Below are positions 1 through 5,238 of a stretch of DNA of 5,485 nucleotides, piece after piece. The DNA comes from Spirochaetaceae bacterium (GTDB taxonomy: Bacteria > Spirochaetota > Spirochaetia > Treponematales > Breznakiellaceae), in the NCBI GenBank assembly GCA_031257075.1, contig JAIRPM010000114.1:1-5485 (forward strand). The letters are read 5' to 3'. Position 1 is the first letter of the stretch, and the number at the start of each line of letters is the position of its first letter. A program made the position numbers and the translations under genes. The notes beneath the pieces are model-generated. The model ran no database searches and was not told the origin of the DNA. It was given only the letters and a program-made list of their open reading frames with translations.

Positions 1-62
1 GGTGGCCGCGACAATGGCGGCGGCAACCGCGCCCGCGATGGCGGCCGCGACAACGGCGGCGG
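1..62 (+). repeat. 23-base direct repeat encoding GGRDNGGG
   Basis: Positions 1-23 and 40-62 match except at two bases (3/42 and 15/54), with a 39-base (13-codon) period in frame with the tail-encoding gene. Both copies encode GGRDNGGG. The first copy may continue beyond the window edge. Confidence 0.7.
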
Positions 63-612
63 GAGAAGGCGCTTTAGCGCTGACCGTGAGCGGCAGCCGG
101 ACGCTTTCGAAGCCGGCGGGAACGCGCCGTCAGCGCGCCCCGGACTCTCTTCGTTTTCTTCCGAAGACCGCGCCGGATACTACAAGCAAAGATACGACCG
201 CCGTCCAAACCGCGATGACGAGCAAATGAACGCCGAACCGGAGAGAGGCCGCCGTGAAGGCCGTGATGACAGTCGCCGCGAAGTTCGCGCTGACGGCCGC
301 CGTCGGCGTGATGACCGGCGCGGGGCGGAATGGGAAAACCGTGATGGGAAAAACGGCCGTCAGGAGGGGGCAGGGCGTCAGGAAAGCGGCCGCCGCCAAG
401 AAGGAGGCGGCCGCAAGGAATGGGCGCAAGGCGACCGTCGGAACAGAAAGCAGGGCGGCCGTCAGGAAGGAGGCCGTCAGGAATGGGCGCGAGGTGGCCG
501 TCAGGAAAGGGCAGGCCGCAAGGACAGCGGCCGGCGGAAGGGTGGCGCGTCCCAGCAGGCGCAAAAACCGGGTTTGCTGGCGCGGATTTTGGGCTTATTC
601 AAAAAGAAATAA
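1..612 (+). CDS. 3' end of a gene encoding an Arg/Gly-rich disordered tail (5' truncated)
   Basis: The frame is open from the first base to a TAA at 610-612, giving 203 residues with no start in view, so the gene begins upstream. No folded domain is visible. Residues 1-22 carry two GGRDNGGG blocks, and a short, more ordinary stretch follows (about 23-75). Residues 76-185 are dominated by Arg, Gly, Glu and Gln in repeats of the form GRQE, GRKE and RGG; roughly 31 Arg and 25 Gly occur in the last 128 residues. The protein ends in a short amphipathic cap, GLLARILGLFKKK (191-203). Such basic RGG-like tails are known on RNA-binding proteins, notably DEAD-box RNA helicases and some pseudouridine synthases, where they add non-specific RNA affinity. 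Which family this is cannot be told from the tail. An internal ATG at 226 exists, but the open frame runs through it and it lacks a clear ribosome binding site. An antisense open frame over this stretch is a by-product of the biased codons. Confidence 0.8.
   Translation, partial: GGRDNGGGNRARDGGRDNGGGRRRFSADRERQPDAFEAGGNAPSARPGLSSFSSEDRAGYYKQRYDRRPNRDDEQMNAEPERGRREGRDDSRREVRADGRRRRDDRRGAEWENRDGKNGRQEGAGRQESGRRQEGGGRKEWAQGDRRNRKQGGRQEGGRQEWARGGRQERAGRKDSGRRKGGASQQAQKPGLLARILGLFKKK
355..506 (+). repeat. degenerate in-frame repeats of GGCCGTCAGGA in the RG-rich tail
   Basis: The 11-mer GGCCGTCAGGA occurs at 355-365, 457-467, 472-482 and 496-506, with a one-mismatch copy at 373-383. Related GGCCGCAAGGA units are interspersed. 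All lie in the same frame and encode GRQE or GRKE. Spacings are multiples of three but irregular (15 to 84 bases), which fits growth by slippage or unequal exchange while keeping the reading frame. Confidence 0.75.
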
Positions 613-675
613 GGGCTTTTTCGTGACTTTTTTGCTTTTTCAGAACGGCCGAAACGCCAGAAGGAATACCGTTGT

Positions 676-2388
676 ATGAATGCCCCTGACAATCCGCTGA
701 TAATTCAGAGCGATAAGACCTTACTGTTGGATGTGCATGCGCCGTTGGCGGGGGAAGCCCGTGCTGCCATCGCGCCGTTTACCGAACTGGAAAAATCGCC
801 GGAACATATCCACACTTACAAGATAACCCCCCTTACCTTGTGGAACGCTTCTGCGGCCGGCTTTACTCCCCTCCAGGTGGAGCAGGTTTTGCAAATGTAT
901 AGCCGTTACGAACTGCCGCCGAACATTATCGAGGCATTTGCCGGCACGATGGCGCGTTTCGGCAAAATAAAAATGCTTTCTGCGGGCGCTTTGCCGGAAC
1001 AAGCAGACGGGATGCCAAACGGTTCCCTGTTCCTGCAAATCAACGATAAGCCCGTTTACGAGGAAATAGCCAACATCAAGTCCCTGCGGAAATACCTTAC
1101 CGATACGGGAACAGGTTTTACACTCAAACTGGAACACCGTGGCACCGTTAAATGGGAACTTATCAAACTGGGCTGGCCTGTAGAAGACGAGGCGGAGTTA
1201 GCGGACGGCGAGCCTTTGGAAATGGCGTTGCGCGAACAAGCCGCTTCTCCCGCAGCTTGCTGGGCGGTACGTGATTACCAGCAAAGCGCGGTAGACGCTG
1301 TCTTTGGCCGGCCGGATGGCGGGGTAAAATGCCCGTTGGGGCTGGGCTTTGGTGTGGTAGCGCTGCCCTGCGGTTCGGGCAAAACGATAGTAGGCATGGC
1401 GGCAATGGCGCGCCTCAAAACGAACACGCTTATTTTGACAACCAACGTTACCGCTGTCCACCAATGGATAGACGAGTTGCTCGAAAAAACAACGCTTGAA
1501 CGGGCGGACATAGCCGAATACACAGGCGCGAAAAAGGCGGTCGCGCCGGTTACTATCGCCACCTATCAAATCCTCACATGGCGGCGTGAAAAAGACGGCC
1601 TGTTCCCCCACTTCAACCTGTTCCGGGCGCGCCCGTGGGGGCTTATCATTTACGATGAAGTGCATCTTCTGCCCGCGCCGGTTTTCCGTGTTACGGCGGA
1701 ATTGCAGGCGGTCCGGCGGCTGGGTCTTACCGCTACGCTTATACGCGAGGATGGCGAAGAAGACTCGGTATTCTGCCTTGTCGGGCCTAAACGCTACGAT
1801 GTGCCGTGGAAAGTGCTGGAAAGTAAAGGCTGGATAGCGGAAGCCTTTTGCACCGAAATACGGCTGTCAATGCCGGACGACCTCAAAATCGCGTACGCTT
1901 CGGCACCGCAGCGTGAAAAGTACCGCATAGCAAGTGAAAACCCGGAGAAAATGAGCATCGTACTCGACCTGGTTACCAACCATCCTGACGACCACATTAT
2001 AGTGATAGGGCAGTACCTGGAGCAGTTGCAAATCATAGCCGGAGAACTGGATGCGCCGCTCGTTACCGGCAAAACCACCAACAAACGCCGCGAAGCGGTT
2101 TACAATGAATTCCGGCAGGGAAAGGTGCGCGTAATCGTGGTATCAAAAGTAGCCAATTTTGCCATCGACCTCCCTGACGCATCGATGGCGATACAGGTGT
2201 CCGGCGCATTCGGTTCGCGGCAGGAAGAGGCGCAGCGTTTGGGGCGCATACTCCGCCCGAAAGACCGCGCGTCCTTTTTTTACAGCATCGTTTCCCGTTA
2301 CACGGTAGAAGAAGAATTTGCCGCCAACAGGCAAAAGTTTCTCACCGAACAAGGCTATAAATACGTTATCAAAAACTGGCAGGATTAG
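676..2388 (+). CDS. xpb: XPB/Ssl2-type DNA repair helicase (superfamily 2)
   Basis: Complete 570-residue ATP-dependent 3'-5' DNA helicase/translocase of the bacterial XPB family, expected in the cytoplasm on DNA and implicated by homology in DNA opening and repair. Residues 5-100 match the XPB N-terminal region (PLIIQSDKTLLLDV, HTYKITPLTLWNASAAG). A variable region of about 110-190 follows, then the two helicase lobes. Lobe 1 has Walker A PCGSGKT (231-237, Lys236), motif Ia TLILTTN (251-257) with HQW at 262-264, the DEVH box (327-330), TAT (352-354) and the XPB-specific RED motif (357-359). Lobe 2 has motif IV around VIGQ (443-446), motif V in VVSKVANFAIDLP, and motif VI QRLGRILRP (520-528). 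All core motifs are intact, and length is close to the bacterial family (about 550-600). The start is supported by AAGGA at 661-665, 10 bases upstream, and by N-terminal homology. Bacterial XPB is patchily distributed and its cellular role is poorly defined. The gene is tightly linked to ruvB downstream. Confidence 0.95.
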   Translation: MNAPDNPLIIQSDKTLLLDVHAPLAGEARAAIAPFTELEKSPEHIHTYKITPLTLWNASAAGFTPLQVEQVLQMYSRYELPPNIIEAFAGTMARFGKIKMLSAGALPEQADGMPNGSLFLQINDKPVYEEIANIKSLRKYLTDTGTGFTLKLEHRGTVKWELIKLGWPVEDEAELADGEPLEMALREQAASPAACWAVRDYQQSAVDAVFGRPDGGVKCPLGLGFGVVALPCGSGKTIVGMAAMARLKTNTLILTTNVTAVHQWIDELLEKTTLERADIAEYTGAKKAVAPVTIATYQILTWRREKDGLFPHFNLFRARPWGLIIYDEVHLLPAPVFRVTAELQAVRRLGLTATLIREDGEEDSVFCLVGPKRYDVPWKVLESKGWIAEAFCTEIRLSMPDDLKIAYASAPQREKYRIASENPEKMSIVLDLVTNHPDDHIIVIGQYLEQLQIIAGELDAPLVTGKTTNKRREAVYNEFRQGKVRVIVVSKVANFAIDLPDASMAIQVSGAFGSRQEEAQRLGRILRPKDRASFFYSIVSRYTVEEEFAANRQKFLTEQGYKYVIKNWQD

Positions 2389-2393
2389 ATGCC

Positions 2394-3443
2394 ATGAACG
2401 CGCCTCAACAATCTAAACAACCGGAAAGCATACTTCATCCAGAGAAGCCTTTTCCCGAAGATGAACGTGACGGCGCTTTGCGCCCCCGCCTTTTAAGTGA
2501 ATTCATAGGGCAGGAGCGGATGAAGGCGAACCTTGCCGACTACATACGGGCGGCGCGCGGGCGCGGCGAGAGCCTCGACCATGTCTTTCTATCGGGGCCG
2601 CCCGGTCTGGGTAAAACCACGCTGGCGCGCATTATTGCGGCGGAAATGGGCGTTGAATTTATCGAAACATCCGCGCCGGCGCTTGACAAGCCCAAAGACC
2701 TTGTCGGCATACTCACCAACCTAAAAAGCCGGTCGGTGTTTTTTATAGATGAGATTCACCGTCTAAAGCCCGTTATCGAAGAAATGCTCTATATTGCTAT
2801 GGAAGATTACGCCCTTGATTGGGTTATAGGGCAAGGGCCTGCGGCGCGGACGATACGGGTGCCTGTTCCCGCGTTTACGCTTACCGGCGCGACAACAAAG
2901 GCCGGTATGGTTACAAGTCCGCTGATAAGCCGCTTTGGCATTACCTGCCGGCTTTCGTTATACGAAACGGCCGATATTCAGACGATAATTCAACGGAGCG
3001 CCGCCATAATGAAGGTGGCGATTGACGATGACGCTTCGGCCAAACTCGCTTCGTGTTCGCGCTTCACGCCCCGTATAACAAACCGCCTTCTCCGCCGTAT
3101 GCGGGACTTTGCGCAAGTGAAAAAGAAGCCGTCCATTACCCTTGATGTAATCGAAGAAGGCCTTGAACGTCTTGAGATTGATTCACTGGGCCTGGAGCGC
3201 CTTGACCGTGAAATCCTCCGTATGATTATAGAGCGTTACGGTGGCGGTCCTGTCGGAGCGGACACGCTTGCTATTTCGGTAGGCGAGGCGGTTGATACGC
3301 TGGAAGACTTCTACGAACCCTTTTTGATACAGGCCGGCCTTATCCAACGCACCCCTCGCGGCCGTACCGTAACTCCCCTCGCCTACAAGCATCTGGGCAT
3401 AGCGCCGCGGACAGGCGCGCTGTTTGGGGCGGCCGGTGAATAG
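2394..3443 (+). CDS. ruvB: Holliday junction branch migration ATPase RuvB
   Basis: Complete 349-residue RuvB, the AAA+ motor that forms hexameric rings and, with RuvA, drives branch migration of Holliday junctions. The ATPase domain (about 25-185) has Walker A GPPGLGKTT (68-76, Lys74), Walker B IDEIH (118-122), sensor 1 GATTKAG (165-171) and PLISRFG (176-182), whose Arg180 aligns with the E. coli arginine finger R174. The lid carries sensor 2 in TPRITNRLLRR (Arg227). The DNA-binding winged helix (about 265-336) has GGPVG and RTPRGR (319-324). Differences from the common consensus include KPKDL for KPGDL (99-103), GATTK for GATTR, and SRFTPRIT for SRGTPRIA. The first two, with LKPVIEEMLYIAMEDYALDWVIGQGP, resemble what I recall of spirochaetal RuvB. 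The start lies 5 bases after the helicase stop, with only a weak AGGA-like site at 2381-2384, so translation is probably coupled to the upstream gene. No ruvA or ruvC lies in the window. Confidence 0.97.
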   Translation: MNAPQQSKQPESILHPEKPFPEDERDGALRPRLLSEFIGQERMKANLADYIRAARGRGESLDHVFLSGPPGLGKTTLARIIAAEMGVEFIETSAPALDKPKDLVGILTNLKSRSVFFIDEIHRLKPVIEEMLYIAMEDYALDWVIGQGPAARTIRVPVPAFTLTGATTKAGMVTSPLISRFGITCRLSLYETADIQTIIQRSAAIMKVAIDDDASAKLASCSRFTPRITNRLLRRMRDFAQVKKKPSITLDVIEEGLERLEIDSLGLERLDREILRMIIERYGGGPVGADTLAISVGEAVDTLEDFYEPFLIQAGLIQRTPRGRTVTPLAYKHLGIAPRTGALFGAAGE

Positions 3444-3490
3444 TTGGCGGGTGGGCACTGCCAACCCCCGCAGTCTCTTGCGTTTTTTTT
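3443..3490 (+). terminator. candidate terminator after ruvB
   Basis: GTTGGC (3443-3448) can pair with GCCAAC (3460-3465), forming a stem that overlaps the last base of the ruvB stop codon. A second small stem, CGCA (3469-3472) with TGCG (3479-3482), is followed directly by eight T (3483-3490). Neither stem is strong, but stem plus T8 just after the last gene of the helicase-ruvB unit is the layout of an intrinsic terminator. Efficiency is uncertain. Confidence 0.45.
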
Positions 3491-3511
3491 CGTGATAGTA
3501 GACAGTGTAAA

Positions 3512-3606
3512 TAGGCAGCGAGCAGGAGGCAGTTTTCTGTCCGGTATATCAATTCTAACTATCTATCTACGAGCCAACTTCGTTGGCAGCACCCACTGCC
3601 CACTGT
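3512..3606 (+). repeat. degenerate ~100-base intergenic repeat, copy A
   Basis: The start (TAGGCAGCG then AGCAGGAG and GCAG, 3512-3532) and end (GGCAGCA at 3585-3591, CTGCCCACTGT at 3596-3606) match the start and end of 4741-4843, with small indels. The middle is diverged. The two copies flank the short frame at 3633 and the exported-protein gene. Seen by eye only; shared ends in the same order and at similar spacing (84 and 92 bases) make chance unlikely but not excluded. Confidence 0.45.
3573..3587 (+). promoter_or_regulatory. small hairpin GCCAAC-TTC-GTTGGC
   Basis: A perfect 6-bp stem (3573-3578 with 3582-3587) closes a 3-base loop, with no T run after it, so it is not a terminator. The same GCCAAC hexamer recurs at 3626-3631, touching the ribosome binding site of the next short frame. 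The GTTGGC arm could therefore pair with either copy. A regulatory role is conjecture. Confidence 0.35.
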
Positions 3607-3616
3607 CCGCTAAACT

Positions 3617-3626
3617 AAAGGGGAGG
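3617..3626 (+). promoter_or_regulatory. strong ribosome binding site before the short frame at 3633
   Basis: AAAGGGGAGG lies 6 bases upstream of the ATG at 3633, close to an ideal purine-rich Shine-Dalgarno site with ideal spacing. It argues that the short frame at 3633 begins at a real, or formerly real, translation start. Confidence 0.6.
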
Positions 3627-3632
3627 CCAACA

Positions 3633-3755
3633 ATGGCAATCATTAATAATGTGAACGAAGTCCTGCACAGGATACGGGCGAAACCGTATCCGAATTACCT
3701 GCATGGCGCGTGTAACTACCCACTACCTTGTTTTTTGCCTTCAGTTGTAAGGTAG
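3633..3755 (+). pseudogene. short 40-codon frame, probable N-terminal stump of a truncated gene
   Basis: ATG at 3633 behind a strong ribosome binding site starts a 40-residue frame ending in TAG at 3753-3755. The first ~23 residues (MAIINNVNEVLHRIRAKPYP and on to NYL) look like a real protein N-terminus. From memory they resemble the start of a treponemal family annotated as DNA-binding domain-containing (HU-like, DUF4469-type) proteins, which begin MAIINxVNEVLHxIR and continue with YPNYL and an acidic GAYIART-like segment. Here, after HGA, the sequence switches to CNYPLPCFLPSVVR, which looks like translated intergenic DNA. The simplest reading is a gene truncated near codon 26 by deletion or recombination at about 3710. 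The alternative is a genuine small peptide. The family resemblance was not checked against a database. Confidence 0.45.
3723..3755 (+). repeat. inverted repeat CTACCTT ... AAGGTAG
   Basis: CTACCTT (3723-3729) and AAGGTAG (3749-3755) form a perfect 7-bp stem with a 19-base loop containing TTTTTT (3729-3735 region). It spans the end of the short frame and could act as a structure or protein site in the leader of the next gene. Significance is modest. Confidence 0.3.
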
Positions 3756-3761
3756 GAAATA

Positions 3762-3787
3762 CGCTCTCTTGTGAGGGCGGATATAAA
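3762..3787 (+). promoter_or_regulatory. small hairpin and TATAAA -10-like box upstream of the exported-protein gene
   Basis: CGCTCTC (3762-3768) pairs with GAGGGCG (3773-3779) through one G-T wobble and a 4-base loop. TATAAA at 3782-3787 matches the sigma-70 -10 consensus at five of six positions, but no good -35 box sits 16-18 bases ahead. A promoter for the 3842 gene is expected between ruvB and 3842; this is only a candidate. Confidence 0.25.
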
Positions 3788-3800
3788 GAGAACGGTTGCC

Positions 3801-3828
3801 GGAAATTGGAAACCGGAGACCGGAAACC
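3801..3828 (+). repeat. four tandem heptamers, consensus GGAAACC
   Basis: The units GGAAATT, GGAAACC, GGAGACC and GGAAACC follow one another without gaps and end two bases before the ribosome binding site of the 3842 gene. They lie in the presumed 5' leader. Slippage-prone short tandem units this close to a start site could vary in number and alter expression; that is inference. Confidence 0.55.
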
Positions 3829-3830
3829 AA

Positions 3831-3835
3831 AGGAG
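3831..3835 (+). promoter_or_regulatory. ribosome binding site that fixes the start at 3842
   Basis: AGGAG (in AAAGGAG) lies 6 bases before ATG 3842. The same frame is open upstream to a TTG at 3728, but that start has no such site and would bury the signal peptide behind 38 unlikely residues, so 3842 is chosen. Confidence 0.85.
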
Positions 3836-3841
3836 TGTACT

Positions 3842-4738
3842 ATGATACACAAGAAGAAGACGGGCGGAATTGGCAGAATTATAGCGCTGGTAACGCTCAT
3901 GACGGCGGGAGCAGGCGGAGTGTTTGCGCAGGCAGCCCCTCCTCCTCCCTCACAGGAAGAGGCTCCCAAAGCCGTAACGCACAAGCATAGCGCGGGAGAT
4001 ATGCTTGTGGGGCTTAACTGGGCTTTTTTTGGTATGATGATGAACGAAAACCCCGTAACCGCTTTTAGTGATGTATACGATTCATTCAAGCTCGGCGACC
4101 CGGTGCCCGGCGATTCGGGGTGGAGTATGAACGCATCGGTTGATTTGCCGCAATTCTTTGCGACACTGCGGCTTTTAAGCCTGGGGGTGAGTTACGAGTA
4201 CTATGTTTTCCATTGGATGACGGTAGGCACAGGCTTGGGCTTTAGCCCGGAAGTTAATACCGCTACCAAAGGCGGGCGGAGTAGTATCGTTGTAACGGGC
4301 GAGATGAACGAAGATGACGCGAAACAAGCCGCTGTCGATGAGATACTGTCGTTGGTTCATATTCAGGCCGGCTTGTTTTTAACGATACCGTTTAATGTTC
4401 ACTTCAACATACCAAAGGTTGAATGGCTTTACGGCGGGCTTGGCCTTGAAATACACGTGCCCATTTCCGATTTGGGTTTGGACAGCCTTCTTCCCGCCGA
4501 TATAATCAAGTATCTACCCGGCGGCAGCATAAAAGGCGAAACATTTGTCAGTTTGCCGATAGATATAGGCTTTGACCTTTGCCGTGTCAAAAAGAACGGC
4601 AAGCCGGCACTGGGTCGCCTGTTTTTCAGGATAGAGCCGGAGTTCCTAAGCGGCGGCTTTGTTAGCGTGCCTGTCAGTTTGGTTTGGCAAAGCAAACTCT
4701 GGAAACTAGCCAGCGTGCCGATAAAAGGCGCGAAGTAG
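3842..4738 (+). CDS. exported beta-rich protein, probable outer-membrane protein, function unknown
   Basis: A 298-residue protein not assigned to a named family. The N-terminus is a classic Sec signal peptide: KKK at 4-6, a hydrophobic core at about 13-26, and a likely signal peptidase I cut after VFA (Ala29). There is no lipobox cysteine, so it is not a lipoprotein. A short Ala/Pro-rich linker follows (31-43). The rest has no further long hydrophobic helix. Instead it has repeated alternating segments rich in aromatic residues and Gly, for example LSLGVSYEYYVFHWMTVGTGLGF, the IQAGLFLTIPFNVHFNI region, the YGGLGLEIHVPI stretch, and the final SVPVSLVWQSKLWKL. This pattern suggests amphipathic strands of a small beta-barrel or periplasmic beta protein. 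The start is set by AGGAG at 3831. It is likely transcribed separately from ruvB, given the roughly 400-base gap and the candidate terminator between them. A hairpin with T5 follows at 4817-4849. A role in the outer membrane is an inference. Confidence 0.85.
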   Translation: MIHKKKTGGIGRIIALVTLMTAGAGGVFAQAAPPPPSQEEAPKAVTHKHSAGDMLVGLNWAFFGMMMNENPVTAFSDVYDSFKLGDPVPGDSGWSMNASVDLPQFFATLRLLSLGVSYEYYVFHWMTVGTGLGFSPEVNTATKGGRSSIVVTGEMNEDDAKQAAVDEILSLVHIQAGLFLTIPFNVHFNIPKVEWLYGGLGLEIHVPISDLGLDSLLPADIIKYLPGGSIKGETFVSLPIDIGFDLCRVKKNGKPALGRLFFRIEPEFLSGGFVSVPVSLVWQSKLWKLASVPIKGAK

Positions 4739-4740
4739 TA

Positions 4741-4843
4741 TAGGAAGCGCCGAGCAGGAGTGGCAGGGCGAGGGCGGTATGGCGGCGTTTGCGTTGCTGC
4801 CGCAATTGCTCTGCTAGGGCAGCATAGAACTGCTGCCCACTGT
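4741..4843 (+). repeat. degenerate ~100-base intergenic repeat, copy B
   Basis: This begins two bases after the exported-protein stop codon. TAGGAAGCG, AGCAGGAG and GCAG (4741-4766) and the closing GGCAGCA (4818-4824) plus CTGCCCACTGT (4833-4843) mirror 3512-3606. In this copy the end has become an 8-bp hairpin that may serve as the gene's terminator. Confidence 0.45.
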
Positions 4844-4849
4844 ATTTTT
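4817..4849 (+). terminator. probable terminator of the exported-protein gene
   Basis: GGGCAGCA (4817-4824) pairs perfectly with TGCTGCCC (4831-4838) around the loop TAGAAC, giving an 8-bp GC-rich stem. Five T follow at 4845-4849 after a 6-base gap. The gap is longer than ideal, but the position about 80 bases after the stop codon fits. Confidence 0.5.
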
Positions 4850-4970
4850 GGCGGCGGCGTGCCGATGATAGAGGGGGGGTTGCAGAAAAAAACAGCGCGG
4901 ATTACAATGATGATGCGTTTGGGATACTGCAACAGCGTAATGGTTTAGTGCGGGCTTTTAGGACAGTACT

Positions 4971-5004
4971 GGTTAGCGTCAAGTTAATCAGCGTTGTCGA
5001 AAGG
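4971..5004 (+). repeat. 34-base degenerate direct repeat, copy 1
   Basis: Aligns without gaps to 5239-5272 with 27 of 34 bases identical, including GGTTA, CAAGTTAA, GCGTTG and AAGG blocks. Similarity stops abruptly on both sides. The copy ends at the foot of the large hairpin at 5002-5047. Confidence 0.5.
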
Positions 5005-5047
5005 AAGCACCGATTAAATCCGAAGGAGGATTTAATCGGTGCTTCTT
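5002..5047 (+). repeat. large perfect hairpin, 18-bp stem
   Basis: GAAGCACCGATTAAATCC (5004-5021) is the exact reverse complement of 5028-5045; a G-T and an A-T pair extend it to 20 pairs. The 6-base loop is GAAGGA, and with the first stem bases it reads AAGGAGG, a perfect Shine-Dalgarno sequence placed at the tip. No T run follows, and the stem core is AT-rich, so it is not a typical terminator. A structured RNA element, a transposon-derived palindrome or a protein site are possible. Confidence 0.85.
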
Positions 5048-5048
5048 A

Positions 5049-5082
5049 CCCTTTAGTTTCGCAATGGAATGAAACTAAGGGG
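5049..5082 (+). repeat. second hairpin, 12-bp stem, directly adjacent
   Basis: CCCTTTAGTTTC (5049-5060) pairs with GAAACTAAGGGG (5071-5082) with one T-G wobble, around a 10-base loop GCAATGGAAT. It begins one base after the first hairpin ends, so the two would stack side by side in RNA or extrude together from DNA. Confidence 0.75.
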
Positions 5083-5084
5083 GC

Positions 5085-5113
5085 TTGCATAAAATTATGG
5101 GTGTTGGTACTAT
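5085..5113 (+). promoter_or_regulatory. weak sigma-70-like promoter candidate
   Basis: TTGCAT (5085-5090) and TACTAT (5108-5113) are separated by exactly 17 bases and match the -35 and -10 consensus at three and four of six positions. It lies right after the double hairpin and points into DNA with no evident gene, so it would drive an RNA or a gene beyond the window. Confidence 0.25.
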
Positions 5114-5238
5114 GAGGGAGTATGGCGCGCGGCGTTAAGCGGCGCGGTATACGGCAGATCTTTGGCAACGGCCTGATTTTCGGAGACGGGGGTCAGGTAA
5201 TGTAGGGAAGGGGGGTGCGGGGATACCGAGTCAACGGT

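Noticed and set aside
130..564. 144-codon open frame on the minus strand opposite the RG-rich tail
   Set aside because: It is the complement of biased Arg/Gly/Glu codons, gives a repetitive Ala/Thr/Phe/Leu protein, and the plus frame is open over the full length with a natural end.
610..641. T-rich stretch after the first gene as an intrinsic terminator
   Set aside because: Several T runs are present, but the only pairing is AAAAAG with CTTTTT; there is no GC-rich stem.
3444..3632. Upstream extension of the short frame at 3633 to 3444
   Set aside because: The start at 3444 has no ribosome binding site of its own, and the added residues look like translated intergenic DNA, whereas 3633 has an excellent site.
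3728..3841. TTG start for the exported protein at 3728
   Set aside because: It lacks a ribosome binding site and would place 38 unlikely residues before a standard signal peptide; ATG 3842 behind AGGAG is better.
4760..4948. 62-codon plus-strand frame after the exported-protein gene
   Set aside because: No ribosome binding site, runs through the terminator-like hairpin, and the product is low in protein-like character.
4971..5047. Integron attC site
   Set aside because: The palindrome suggested it, but the expected GTTRRRY and RYYYAAC core sites are not at its ends, the stem is perfect without extrahelical bases, and no integrase is present.
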